From: Bradyrhizobium iriomotense
Lineage (GTDB): Bacteria; Pseudomonadota; Alphaproteobacteria; Rhizobiales; Xanthobacteraceae
Direction: 5' to 3'
DNA: 64,000 nt
Assembly: GCF_018129405.1 (NCBI RefSeq)
Contig: NZ_JAFCLP010000018.1
Span: 1-64,000 of the forward strand
Positions 23,118 to 31,330 of this stretch are shown here, one piece after another (the first letter of the stretch is position 1; each line of letters begins with the position of its first letter). Below the pieces are notes generated by a model. It searched no databases and was not told the origin of the DNA. It saw nothing but the letters and a program-made list of their open reading frames with translations. Position numbers and translations under genes: made by a program.

Positions 23118-23981
23118 ATGCGCTTCCTCGTGCTCCTTGCCTTGCTGATGATCGCCTCGCCGCTGCACGCCGCGGAGCGGATCAACGTCGTTGCGAGCTT
23201 CTCGATCCTCGGCGATTTCGTTCGCAATGTCGGTGGCGACCGCATCAATCTGACGACGCTGGTCGGGCCCGACAGCGACGTCCACGTCTATACGCCGGCC
23301 CCAAGCGATGCGAAGCGGGTCGCGGAAGCGAGGCTCGTCATCGTCAACGGGCTCGGGCTGGAGGGCTGGCTGCCGCGCCTCGTGCAGTCCGCAGGCAGCA
23401 AGGCGCAGGTGATCACCGCGAGCACGGGTATCGTGCCGCTGAAGTTCGGCTCGGCCGCAGATCCCCATGCCTGGCAGTCGGTCCCCAATGCCAGGATCTA
23501 CGTGACCGACATCGCCAATGCGCTGGCCGTCGCTGCTCCGGACGACGCGGAGTTCTTCCGTGCCCAGGCCAAGGCCTATCTGGAAAAGCTCGAAACGCTG
23601 GATCGCGAGGTCCGCGACACCGTTGGCAAAATCCCGCAGGAGCGTCGCAAGGTCATCTCCACCCACGACGCCTTCGGGTATTTCGCGGCCGAATACGGCA
23701 TCCAGTTCATCGCCCCCCTGGGCGTCTCCACGGAAACCGAGCCCAGCGCGCGGGACATTGCGGCCATCATCGGCCAGATCAAGGCCCAGAAAATCCCGGC
23801 CGTGTTCCTGGAAAATATCAGCGATGACCGGCTGATCCGGCGGATCGCCGCCGAGACCGGCGCAAGGGTCGGCGGGACCCTGATTTCGGACGGTTTGACC
23901 GGCGAAAAGGGGCCTGCACCCACTTACATTGACATGGTCAGGCACAATATAAAGGCCCTGACCAGCGCGCTTGACCATTAG
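23118..23981 (+). CDS. znuA: Zinc ABC transporter, substrate-binding protein
   Basis: Periplasmic metal-binding protein (287 aa) of cluster A-I. Signal peptide about 1-18 (LVLLALLMIASPLHA). Metal ligands can be read as H56 (DVHVYTP), H117 (DPHAW), H183 (STHDAFGYF) and D258 (ISDGLTG). Three His plus Asp is the TroA pattern; manganese-specific relatives have Glu in the third place. There is no His-rich loop of the ZnuA type, but that feature sits instead in the miniprotein and GTPase of the same cluster. ATG 23118 is preferred over GTG 23109. The gap to the GTPase gene is 56 bases. Confidence 0.92.
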   Translation: MRFLVLLALLMIASPLHAAERINVVASFSILGDFVRNVGGDRINLTTLVGPDSDVHVYTPAPSDAKRVAEARLVIVNGLGLEGWLPRLVQSAGSKAQVITASTGIVPLKFGSAADPHAWQSVPNARIYVTDIANALAVAAPDDAEFFRAQAKAYLEKLETLDREVRDTVGKIPQERRKVISTHDAFGYFAAEYGIQFIAPLGVSTETEPSARDIAAIIGQIKAQKIPAVFLENISDDRLIRRIAAETGARVGGTLISDGLTGEKGPAPTYIDMVRHNIKALTSALDH

Positions 23982-24037
23982 GGCAGGGGCCACCCCGCCT
24001 CGCGTCGCGCGAAAAAGCCTTAAAGTCCGGAGTTGTT

Positions 24038-25084
24038 ATGTCTGAAGCGACCTCTCAGAAAATTCCCGTGACCGTCCTGACCGGCTATCTCGGTGCCGGC
24101 AAGACCACGCTTTTGAACCGCATCCTGTCGGAGAACCACGGCAAGAAATACGCCGTCATCGTCAACGAGTTCGGCGAGATCGGCATCGACAACGACCTCA
24201 TCATCGGCGCCGATGAGGAAGTGTTCGAGATGAACAATGGCTGCATCTGCTGCACCGTGCGCGGCGATCTCGTCCGCATCATGGACGGCCTGATGAAGCG
24301 CAAGGGCAAGTTCGACGCCATCATCGTCGAGACCACCGGCCTTGCCGATCCCGCACCGGTCGCCCAGACCTTCTTCGTCGACGAGGACGTGCAGAAGAAC
24401 GCCCGCCTCGACGCGGTCGTCACGGTCGCCGACGCCAAATGGCTGTCCGACCGGCTCAAGGACGCGCCCGAGGCCAAGAACCAGATCGCGTTTGCCGACG
24501 TCATCGTGCTGAACAAGACCGATCTCGTCACCAAGCCCGAGCTCGCCGAGGTCGAGGCGCGCATCCGCGGCATCAACCCCTATGCGAAACTCCATCGCAC
24601 CGAGCGCTGCTCGGTCGCGCTGGCCGACGTGCTCGACCGCGGCGCGTTCGATCTCGACCGCATCCTCGACATCGAGCCGGATTTCCTCGAGGCCGACGAT
24701 CATGACCACGACCATGATCATCATCACCATCACGGCCACGACCATCACCATGATCACAGCCACGGCCTGAAGCACTATCACGACGAGGACATGCAGTCGC
24801 TCTCGCTCAAGACCGACAAGCCGCTCGATCCCAACATGTTCATGCCCTGGCTGCAGAACCTGGTGCAGGTCGAGGGCGGCAAGATCCTCCGCTCCAAGGG
24901 CATCCTCGCCTTCCACGACGACGACGACCGCTACGTCTTCCAGGGCGTGCACATGATGCTGGAGGGCAACCATCAGCGGAAGTGGAAGGAGGGCGAGCCG
25001 CGCGAGAGCCGCCTCATCTTCATCGGCCGCGAATTGCCGGAAGAGGCAATCCGCAAGGGCTTTGAGAGCTGCATCGTCTCGTGA
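24038..25084 (+). CDS. COG0523 (CobW/ZNG1-type) GTPase with His-rich segment
   Basis: Metal-chaperone-like GTPase (348 aa). Walker A GYLGAGKTT (16-24), conserved metal site GCICC (68-72), Walker B-like ETTGLADPAP, guanine motif LNKTD (about 154-158). A loop at about 220-250 is almost pure His and Asp, separating the GTPase from the CobW C-terminal domain. COG0523 proteins under Zur deliver zinc to client enzymes in zinc shortage; B12-related members lie with cob genes, and none are here. It is in line with the znu genes and its stop overlaps the WD40 gene (TGATG). Confidence 0.93.
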   Translation: MSEATSQKIPVTVLTGYLGAGKTTLLNRILSENHGKKYAVIVNEFGEIGIDNDLIIGADEEVFEMNNGCICCTVRGDLVRIMDGLMKRKGKFDAIIVETTGLADPAPVAQTFFVDEDVQKNARLDAVVTVADAKWLSDRLKDAPEAKNQIAFADVIVLNKTDLVTKPELAEVEARIRGINPYAKLHRTERCSVALADVLDRGAFDLDRILDIEPDFLEADDHDHDHDHHHHHGHDHHHDHSHGLKHYHDEDMQSLSLKTDKPLDPNMFMPWLQNLVQVEGGKILRSKGILAFHDDDDRYVFQGVHMMLEGNHQRKWKEGEPRESRLIFIGRELPEEAIRKGFESCIVS

Positions 25085-26103
25085 TGAAAGAGTTTACGCC
25101 GCCCCCCGATTCCGCCTCGATCGTCTCCGTCACCGACCGCGTCAAGCCCGTCGCGCTCGGCATGGCCGTGACCTCCGTGCACTTCCTTGGACCTCGCGCC
25201 GCCTTCGTCGGCGGCGAGGAGAACGTCGCGTTCGTCGATAGCCAAGGCGAGATCACGACGGTCGCCGTGCACAGCGGCGGCATCCTCTCGACCGCCTCCG
25301 ACGGCAAGCGCATCGTCATGGGCGGCGACGACGGCAAGGTGGTCTCGCTCGATGCCAAGGGCGAGGTGACGCTGCTCGCCACCGACCCCAAGCGGCGCTG
25401 GATCGATGCGGTGGCGCTGCACGTCGATGGCGCCTTCGCGTGGTCGGCCGGCAAGACGGCGACAGTCAAGAGCGGCAAGAACGAGGAGAAGTCGCTCGAC
25501 GTGCCCTCGACCGTCGGCGGCCTTGCGTTCGCGCCGAAGGGACTGCGGCTCGCGATCGCGCATTACAACGGCGCCACGCTGTGGTTTCCGAACATGGAGG
25601 GCTCGGCCGAATTCCTGCCCTGGGCCGGCTCGCATCACGCGGTCACCTTCAGCCCCGACAACAAATTCCTCGTCACCGCGATGCACGAGCCGGCGCTGCA
25701 TGGCTGGCGGCTTGCGGACAACAGGCACATGCGCATGACCGGCTACCCCGGCCGTGTCCGTTCGATGTCCTGGAGCGCGGGCGGCAAGGGGCTCGCGACC
25801 TCCGGCGCCGATACCGTCATCATCTGGCCGTTCGCCAGCAAGGACGGCCCGATGGGCAAGGAGCCCGCGATGCTCGCGCCGCTGCAGGCGCGTGTGTCGG
25901 TCGTCGCCTGCCATCCCAGGAACGACATCCTCGCCGCCGGCTACAGCGACGGCACCGTGCTGATGGTGAGGCTGGAGGACGGCGCGGAGATCCTGGTTCG
26001 CCGCAACGGCACCCCGCCGGTGGCCGCGCTCGCCTGGAACGCCAAGGGCACGCTGCTGGCGTTCGCGGACGAAAATGGGGATGGCGGCCTGCTGGAGCTT
26101 TAA
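25084..26103 (+). CDS. WD40 repeat protein linked to the zinc operon
   Basis: A 339-aa soluble beta-propeller-like protein. Repeats are visible as blocks such as HSGGILSTASDGKRIVMGGD, GLAFAPKGLRLAIAHYNGA, HHAVTFSPDNKFLVTAMHEP and SMSWSAGGKGLATSGADTV, each with GH/D-x and S/W-type ends, giving about six or seven blades. No signal peptide, so cytoplasmic. Its ATG shares a base with the COG0523 stop (TGATG), so the two are translationally coupled; a protein scaffold or client-docking role with the zinc GTPase is a reasonable guess but unproven. Confidence 0.85.
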   Translation: MKEFTPPPDSASIVSVTDRVKPVALGMAVTSVHFLGPRAAFVGGEENVAFVDSQGEITTVAVHSGGILSTASDGKRIVMGGDDGKVVSLDAKGEVTLLATDPKRRWIDAVALHVDGAFAWSAGKTATVKSGKNEEKSLDVPSTVGGLAFAPKGLRLAIAHYNGATLWFPNMEGSAEFLPWAGSHHAVTFSPDNKFLVTAMHEPALHGWRLADNRHMRMTGYPGRVRSMSWSAGGKGLATSGADTVIIWPFASKDGPMGKEPAMLAPLQARVSVVACHPRNDILAAGYSDGTVLMVRLEDGAEILVRRNGTPPVAALAWNAKGTLLAFADENGDGGLLEL

Positions 26104-26133
26104 TCTGTCATGGTTCCCGCCGTATAGGGGACC

Positions 26134-26850
26134 ATGCGCTTTCTGACGACCTTCCAGCTTGCCGATTTCATCGACACGCTGGTCAGCCTGACCACGGCCT
26201 TCGTGCTGGGCACGCTGATCGGCGCCGAGCGGCAATATCGCCAGCGTACGGCGGGCCTCCGTACCAATGTGCTGGTCGCGGTGGGAGCGGCCGCCTTCGT
26301 CGATCTCGCCATGCATCTGGACGGCGCCGACGGCGCGGTGCGGGTGATCTCCTATGTCGTCTCCGGCATCGGCTTCCTGGGCGCCGGCGTCATCATGAAG
26401 CAGGGCATGGACGTCCGCGGGCTCAACACCGCGGCGACGCTGTGGGCCTCGGCCGCGGTCGGCTCCTGCGCCGGGGCCGACATGGTCGCGCAGGCCGCCG
26501 CGCTCACCGTCTTCGTCATCGCCGGCAACACCATGCTGCGGCCGCTGGTCAACGCCATCAACCGCATCCCGCTGAACGAGAAGGCGCTGGAGGCGACCTA
26601 CTATTTCAAGCTCGCGGTTGCGACCGACGCCTTGCCCGACATGCGCGACCGCCTCGTCGACAAGCTCGAAGCGGCGAAATACCCGGTGGCCGATATCGAG
26701 GTGGTCGAGATCGGTGAGGACAACCTGGAAATCGTCGCCAAGCTGGTGGCGACCGCGGTCGATCCGAACGAGCTGAACGCGGTGGCAACCGATCTGCAGC
26801 ATCTGCCGGGCGTGCGTCACGCCACCTGGGAAGTCAGTACGACGGAGTAG
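26134..26850 (+). CDS. MgtC/SapB family membrane protein
   Basis: A 238-aa inner-membrane protein. N-terminal hydrophobic domain (about 1-145) with MgtC family motifs LGTLIGAERQYRQRTAGLRT, VSGIGFLGAGVIMKQG and GLNTAATLWASAAVGS. The soluble C-terminal part (about 150-238) looks ACT-like. MgtC proteins are tied to low-magnesium survival and act on ATP synthase in Salmonella, but many family members have unknown roles. It is 30 bases after the WD40 gene, so may be read through from the zinc operon, though no coupling is visible. Confidence 0.9.
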   Translation: MRFLTTFQLADFIDTLVSLTTAFVLGTLIGAERQYRQRTAGLRTNVLVAVGAAAFVDLAMHLDGADGAVRVISYVVSGIGFLGAGVIMKQGMDVRGLNTAATLWASAAVGSCAGADMVAQAAALTVFVIAGNTMLRPLVNAINRIPLNEKALEATYYFKLAVATDALPDMRDRLVDKLEAAKYPVADIEVVEIGEDNLEIVAKLVATAVDPNELNAVATDLQHLPGVRHATWEVSTTE

Positions 26851-26896
26851 CGCGGCCTTTTGGCGCGTGATGGGTGGTTCCCGCCGTCCTGGTCTC

Positions 26897-26921
26897 GGAA
26901 CCGGCGCGCCCCAGCTTCGTT
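26897..26921 (+). promoter_or_regulatory. EcfG-type promoter upstream of the 26950 gene
   Basis: GGAAC (26897-26901), 16 bases, CGTT (26918-26921), an exact consensus match. Predicted start near 26928, about 20 bases before the ATG at 26950. Confidence 0.6.
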
Positions 26922-26949
26922 GATTCCGCGGATAAAGGCGGTGATCGAC

Positions 26950-27282
26950 ATGCCCGGCCCAGATGACAAGCGCAGACTGAAGCTCGACCTGACAATTGCC
27001 GGTTTGCTGTTCGCAGCAGGCGTCGTGGTGTCGGTGATGTCGCTGGCACAAATCCGCGCCGAAAGCCGACTGGAGTTGGCACAGGGGACGCCACCGCTCC
27101 AGGGCACTCCGTCCAACGATCAGGACAAGATGCCCGCGGAGTCCAAGCCCGGCGGCGACCGGCCGACCACGCCGGCCCCCGAGCCTGCACGCCCCGATCC
27201 GCAGACACAAGGTGCGGCGACCAGGCCGGCACTGCCGCAGGCGCCCGCCGAGAAGATCGCGCCGCCGATTGAGAAGAAGTAG
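26950..27282 (+). CDS. Membrane-anchored proline-rich protein
   Basis: A 110-aa protein with a short basic N-terminus, one hydrophobic helix (about 13-32: LTIAGLLFAAGVVVSVMSLA) and a disordered tail rich in Pro, Ala, Gln and Lys that probably extends into the periplasm. No enzymatic motif. The start is ATG 26950 with AAAGGCGG upstream; the open frame to 26860 crosses the promoter and is unlikely to be translated. The EcfG-type promoter makes it a candidate general-stress envelope protein. I do not recognise a named family. Confidence 0.7.
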   Translation: MPGPDDKRRLKLDLTIAGLLFAAGVVVSVMSLAQIRAESRLELAQGTPPLQGTPSNDQDKMPAESKPGGDRPTTPAPEPARPDPQTQGAATRPALPQAPAEKIAPPIEKK

Positions 27283-27311
27283 CTGGCAGCCACGCGCCAG
27301 CCACGCACTCG

Positions 27312-27413
27312 GTGTCATCCCCGCGAAGGCGGGGGATCCAGTATTCCAGAGGCAGTTGTGATCGGCCGAGAAGCCGCGGCGTACTGGATGCCCCGCCTTC
27401 GCGGGGCATGACA
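27312..27413. repeat. Palindromic intergenic repeat, family D
   Basis: TGTCATCCCCGCGAAGGCGG at the left and its counterpart ending CGCGGGGCATGACA at the right, with a variable centre. It lies between the convergent 26950 gene and hss and could terminate both. Confidence 0.8.
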
Positions 27414-27445
27414 GTCCAGTTTGAGGCGAGAAGCTTTGCGCCCCC

Positions 27446-28888
27446 TCACCGCACCAGAATATTCCGGAACTGCCAGGGATCGCTGGTATCGATATCCTCC
27501 GGAAACAGTCCCGGACGATCCGTGAGCGGCGTCCAGTCGGTGTAGAAACCCTTCACCGGGCCCAGATACGGCAACTGGATTTCCAGCAGGCGATCGAAAT
27601 CCATCTCGTCGGCTTCGACGATGCCCTCGTTCGGGTTTTCCAGCGCCCACACCATGCCGCCGAGCACGGCGGAGGTCACCTGCAGGCCGGTGGCGTTCTG
27701 GTAGGGCGCGAGCTCGCGAGTCTCCTCGATGGAGAGCTGCGAGCCGTACCAATAGGCATTGTTGTCATGGCCGAACAGCAGCACGCCGAGCTCGTCGATG
27801 CCGTCGACGATCTCGTTCTCGTCGAGGATGTGGTGCTTCTCCTGCATCTTCGCGGCGCGGCCGAACATTTCATGCAGCGACAGCACGGCATCGTCGGCCG
27901 GGTGATAGGCGTAGTGGCAGGTCGGCCGGTAGATCGCCTTGCCCGATGCGTCGCGCACCGTGAAGTAGTCGGAGATCGAGATCGATTCGTTGTGGGTGAC
28001 TAGGAAGCCGTACTGCGCGCCGCGGGTCGGGCACCAGGTGCGCACGCGCGTGTTGGCGCCGGGCTGCATCAGATAGATGGCGGCGCCGCAGCCGGCTTCG
28101 TGGGTGCGCGCATTCTCGGGCATCCATTTCTCATGGGTGCCCCAGCCGAGCTCGGACGGCTGCACGCCTTCCGACAGGAAGCCTTCCACCGACCAGGTGT
28201 TGACGAAGACATCGGGCTCCTTCGGCTTCTTCGAGCGCTGGGTGTCGCGTTCGGCGATGTGGATGCCCTTGACGCCGGCCTGCCGCATCAGGTCCGCCCA
28301 TTCGCCCTTGGTCTTCGGCCGGGGAGCGTTGAGCTTCAGATCGGCGGCGACATTGAGCAGCGCCTGCTTGACGAAAAACGAGACCATGCCGGGATTGGCG
28401 CCGCAGCAGGAGACGGCCGTGGTCGAGCCCGCCGGGCGCGCCTTCTTGGCGGCCAGCGTCACTTCGCGCAGCGCGTAGTTGGAGCGGGCTTCCGGGCCCT
28501 TCGACGCATCGAAATAGAAGCCGAGCCAGGGCTCGTTGACAGTGTCGATGTAGAGCGCGCCGAGCTCGTTGCAAAGCTCCATGATGTCGGTCGAGCCGGT
28601 ATCGACAGAGAGATTGACGCAAAAGCCCTGGCCGCCGCCTTCCGTGAGCAGCGGGATCAGCACCTCGCGATAATTGTCCTTGGTCAGGCCCTTCTGGATG
28701 AAGCGGACATTGTGCTTCTCGCAAAGCGCCTTGCGGCCCTCGTCCTTGGGATCGAGCACGGTGATGCGCGACTTGTCATAGTCGAGATGCCGCTCGATCA
28801 GCGGCAGCGTGCCTTTGCCGATGGAGCCGAAGCCGACCATGACGATGGGGCCGGTGATCTTCGCGTAGATCTGCGAGGGAGGGCTCAT
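27446..28888 (-). CDS. hss: Homospermidine synthase
   Basis: NAD-dependent homospermidine synthase (480 aa): two putrescine give sym-homospermidine plus ammonia, the main rhizobial polyamine. The N-terminal Rossmann fold has VMVGFGSIGKG (about 16-26); conserved family stretches include NLSVDTGSTDIMELCNELGA, VNEPWLGFYFD and CCGANPGMVSFFVKQAL. Length and pattern match the Blastochloris-type enzyme. It lies last in a leftward set with ornithine decarboxylase, a GNAT and a RidA protein; 40 bases separate it from RidA. Putrescine from the upstream decarboxylase would be its substrate. Confidence 0.95.
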   Translation of the reverse strand: MSPPSQIYAKITGPIVMVGFGSIGKGTLPLIERHLDYDKSRITVLDPKDEGRKALCEKHNVRFIQKGLTKDNYREVLIPLLTEGGGQGFCVNLSVDTGSTDIMELCNELGALYIDTVNEPWLGFYFDASKGPEARSNYALREVTLAAKKARPAGSTTAVSCCGANPGMVSFFVKQALLNVAADLKLNAPRPKTKGEWADLMRQAGVKGIHIAERDTQRSKKPKEPDVFVNTWSVEGFLSEGVQPSELGWGTHEKWMPENARTHEAGCGAAIYLMQPGANTRVRTWCPTRGAQYGFLVTHNESISISDYFTVRDASGKAIYRPTCHYAYHPADDAVLSLHEMFGRAAKMQEKHHILDENEIVDGIDELGVLLFGHDNNAYWYGSQLSIEETRELAPYQNATGLQVTSAVLGGMVWALENPNEGIVEADEMDFDRLLEIQLPYLGPVKGFYTDWTPLTDRPGLFPEDIDTSDPWQFRNILVR

Positions 28889-28928
28889 GGGATAGATTCT
28901 CCGGAAAGTGCTGGCAGTGAGGGGTGGA

Positions 28929-29318
28929 TCAGGCGCTGCGGCGCTTGGCGGTGACTTCGATCTCGACCTTCATCTCGGGCTTGGCGAGGGCGCTGACGAC
29001 CAGCAAGGTCGCAGCCGGCCTGATGTCACCGAGAACCTCGCCGCAGACGGCGAAGTGGGCATCGATGTAGCTGGCGTCGGTGACGTAGTAGGTCGCGCGG
29101 ACGATATCGGCCATCTCGAATCCGCCCTCCTTCAGGGCGGCTTCGATGGTCTTGAAGCAGTTGCGTGACTGGCTCGTGACATCGGCCGGCATCGTCATCG
29201 AGGTGTAGTCATAGCCGGTGGTTCCCGCGACGAAGGCGAACTCGCCGTCGATCACGGCGCGGCTGTAGCCGACGGTCTTCTCGAGCGGGGAGCCGGTGGA
29301 AATCAGGCGACGGGACAT
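28929..29318 (-). CDS. RidA family protein (imine/enamine deaminase)
   Basis: A 129-aa member of the RidA/YjgF family, trimeric cytoplasmic proteins that hydrolyse reactive enamines and imines. The catalytic Arg is present in DIRPAATLLVVSALAKPEMK, and EIEVTAKR forms the last strand. VAGTTGYDY corresponds to the substrate-pocket strand. The usual start context is normal. It lies between hss and a GNAT gene. Since the HSS reaction passes through imine intermediates, RidA may remove leaked aminobutanal/pyrroline-type imines; this is inference from the neighbourhood only. Confidence 0.9.
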   Translation of the reverse strand: MSRRLISTGSPLEKTVGYSRAVIDGEFAFVAGTTGYDYTSMTMPADVTSQSRNCFKTIEAALKEGGFEMADIVRATYYVTDASYIDAHFAVCGEVLGDIRPAATLLVVSALAKPEMKVEIEVTAKRRSA

Positions 29319-29465
29319 CGGTCTGGGCCTCGACTGTAGGGGGTAGTTCGCGGGGTTAAAGGGCGTTTCCGGCGCCTGCGCAACCCCAAAGGAACGGGCT
29401 TGGTGCAGGCGCGGCCGGGCATTGCCGCTCGATGCGGCTTCGGTCGTCGCTATGAGGGCGATCCG

Positions 29466-30053
29466 TTAGGCCGCGTGCGCCTGGAGGGCGCGAACTACCC
29501 TCCGTTTGGACAGGGCCGCGCCGGTCGGGACGATCATCCCCTCGGCGCCGTCGAGCGCGCCGGCCTGGAATTCGATCGCCAGCAGGCGGTCGCGCTCGAA
29601 CGGGCCGGGCAGGGAGAGCCCGGCCGTCTTCTCGGCCGAGAAGCCGAAGCGGGCGTAATAGGGGGCATCGCCGAGCAGGATCACGGCTTCATGCCCGCGC
29701 GCCCGGGCGGCGGCCAGCGCTTGTTGCATCAGCGCGGCGCCGATCCCGAGCTCGCGGCAGGCAGGGTCGACCGCCAGCGGTCCTAGGACCAGAGCGGGCC
29801 TGCCTCCGGCGCTGACATGCCACAACCGCACGGTTCCCACGAGCTTGCCCTCGCGCATCGCCGACAGGGCAAGGCCTGCGGCAGGTGCACGTCCGTCGCG
29901 CAGGCGCTGGCAGGTGCGGCCATGGCGGTCCTCGCCAAAGCTGGCATCCAGCAGCGCTTCACGGGCGGCGACGTCGACAGCACGTTCCGCACGGATCGCG
30001 AACGGAGCGGCTTTCGAGGTGAGGGCGACTTGTGGCTTCCGAAAAGCAGTCAT
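29466..30053 (-). CDS. GNAT family N-acetyltransferase of the polyamine cluster
   Basis: Acetyltransferase (195 aa). Motif A is LGPLAVDPACRELGIGAALM with R-E-L-G-I-G forming the acetyl-CoA loop, and motif B is DAPYYARFGFSAEKT. The pattern LGPLAVxPxxRxxGIG with YYxRFGF is common among broad GNATs of unknown target. It is encoded between ornithine decarboxylase and RidA on the same strand; neighbourhood in many rhizobia makes polyamine or polyamine-precursor acetylation plausible but unproven. The gap to odc is 134 bases and contains hairpins. Confidence 0.87.
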   Translation of the reverse strand: MTAFRKPQVALTSKAAPFAIRAERAVDVAAREALLDASFGEDRHGRTCQRLRDGRAPAAGLALSAMREGKLVGTVRLWHVSAGGRPALVLGPLAVDPACRELGIGAALMQQALAAARARGHEAVILLGDAPYYARFGFSAEKTAGLSLPGPFERDRLLAIEFQAGALDGAEGMIVPTGAALSKRRVVRALQAHAA

Positions 30054-30077
30054 GGCACGTCAGTCCCCGCTTGAACC

Positions 30078-30184
30078 GGCGTGCGAGAAGCACGCCTGTC
30101 CAAGACGTCGTCAGAAATCGAAGATGTCAGGGAGGAGCCGGCGGACCGGCTCCCGGGTTCGTCAGGCCTCTGAAAAAGAGAGGC
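30078..30184 (-). terminator. Three hairpins between odc and the GNAT gene
   Basis: Stems at 30166-30184 (GCCTCT/AGAGGC), 30134-30153 (GGAGCCGG/CCGGCTCC) and 30078-30096 (GGCGTGC/GCACGCC). The first is just past the odc stop. Together they probably terminate or attenuate odc transcription before the downstream genes. Confidence 0.6.
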
Positions 30185-30187
30185 TGT

Positions 30188-31330
30188 TTAGATGTGGTAG
30201 GTCTTCAGCGGCGGGATGCCGTTGAACGCTACCGCCGAGTAAGTCGACGTATAGGCCCCGGTGCCTTCGATCAGCAGCTTGTCACCGATCTCGAGCGTGA
30301 CGGGGAGCGGATACGGGCTCTTCTCGTACAGCACGTCGGCGCTGTCGCAGGTCGGACCTGCGAGCACGCACGGCGTCATGTCCGCGCCGTCATGCGGGGT
30401 GCGGATGGCGTAACGGATCGACTCGTCCATGGTCTCGGCGAGACCGCCGAACTTGCCGATGTCGAGATACACCCAGCGCACCTCGTCCTCGTCGCTCTTC
30501 TTCGAGATGAGCACGACCTCGGATTCGATGATGCCGGCGTTGCCCACCATGCCGCGGCCCGGCTCGATGATGGTCTCCGGAATCTGGTTGCCGAAGTGCT
30601 TGCGCAGCGCGCGGAAGATCGAACGGCCGTAGGTGACGACCGGCGGCACGTCCTTCAGGTACTTGGTCGGGAAGCCCCCGCCCATGTTGACCATGGAGAG
30701 GTTGATGCCGCGCTCGGCGCAGTCGCGGAACACCTGCGAGGCCATCGCCAGCGCACGGTCCCACGCCTTCACCTTGCGCTGCTGCGAGCCGACATGGAAG
30801 GAGATGCCGCACGGCTCGAGGCCCAGGCGCTTGGCGACGTCGAGCACCTCGACGGCCATTTCCGGGTCGCAGCCGAACTTGCGCGACAGCGGCCATTCGG
30901 CGCCGGCGCAGTCATAGAGGATGCGGCAGAACACCTTCGCGCCAGGAGCGGCACGGGCGACCTTCTCGACCTCGGGGACGCAATCCACCGCGAACAGCCG
31001 GATGCCGAGCGCGAAGGCGCGCGCGATGTCGCGCTCCTTCTTGATCGTGTTGCCGAAGGAGATGCGGTCGGGCGTCGCACCAGCGGCCAGCGCCATCTCG
31101 ATCTCGGCGACGGTCGCGGTGTCGAAGCAGGAGCCCATGGACGCCAGCAGCGAGAGCACTTCCGGCGCCGGATTCGCCTTGACGGCGTAGAACACGCGGC
31201 TGTCGGGCAGTGCCTTGGCGAAGCTCTGGTAATTGTCACGCACGACCTCGAGGTCGACGACGAGGCACGGCTCAGTGTCGAGACCTTCCTTGCGGCGGTT
31301 ACGCAGGAATTCCTGGATACGTTCGGTCAT
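30188..31330 (-). CDS. odc: Ornithine/lysine decarboxylase (alanine-racemase fold)
   Basis: PLP-dependent decarboxylase of fold type III (380 aa): ornithine to putrescine. PLP lysine K51 in FYAVKANPAPE, HVGSQ (about 178-182), GGGFP, EPGRGMV for the phosphate, and the catalytic Cys in GPTCDSADVLYE (about 330). The length and CDSADV motif match eukaryotic-type ODC rather than the larger bacterial SpeC/SpeF. The start is ATG 31330 with GGAG about 8 bases upstream; the frame runs open to 31504 but lacks family character. A long leader lies upstream. With hss it makes homospermidine. Some relatives also use lysine. Confidence 0.95.
   Translation of the reverse strand: MTERIQEFLRNRRKEGLDTEPCLVVDLEVVRDNYQSFAKALPDSRVFYAVKANPAPEVLSLLASMGSCFDTATVAEIEMALAAGATPDRISFGNTIKKERDIARAFALGIRLFAVDCVPEVEKVARAAPGAKVFCRILYDCAGAEWPLSRKFGCDPEMAVEVLDVAKRLGLEPCGISFHVGSQQRKVKAWDRALAMASQVFRDCAERGINLSMVNMGGGFPTKYLKDVPPVVTYGRSIFRALRKHFGNQIPETIIEPGRGMVGNAGIIESEVVLISKKSDEDEVRWVYLDIGKFGGLAETMDESIRYAIRTPHDGADMTPCVLAGPTCDSADVLYEKSPYPLPVTLEIGDKLLIEGTGAYTSTYSAVAFNGIPPLKTYHI

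Noticed and set aside
24700-24780. His-rich tract in the COG0523 gene as a repeat or assembly error
   Set aside because: It stays in frame, is normal for this family, and matches other His-rich loops in metal-handling genes of the window.
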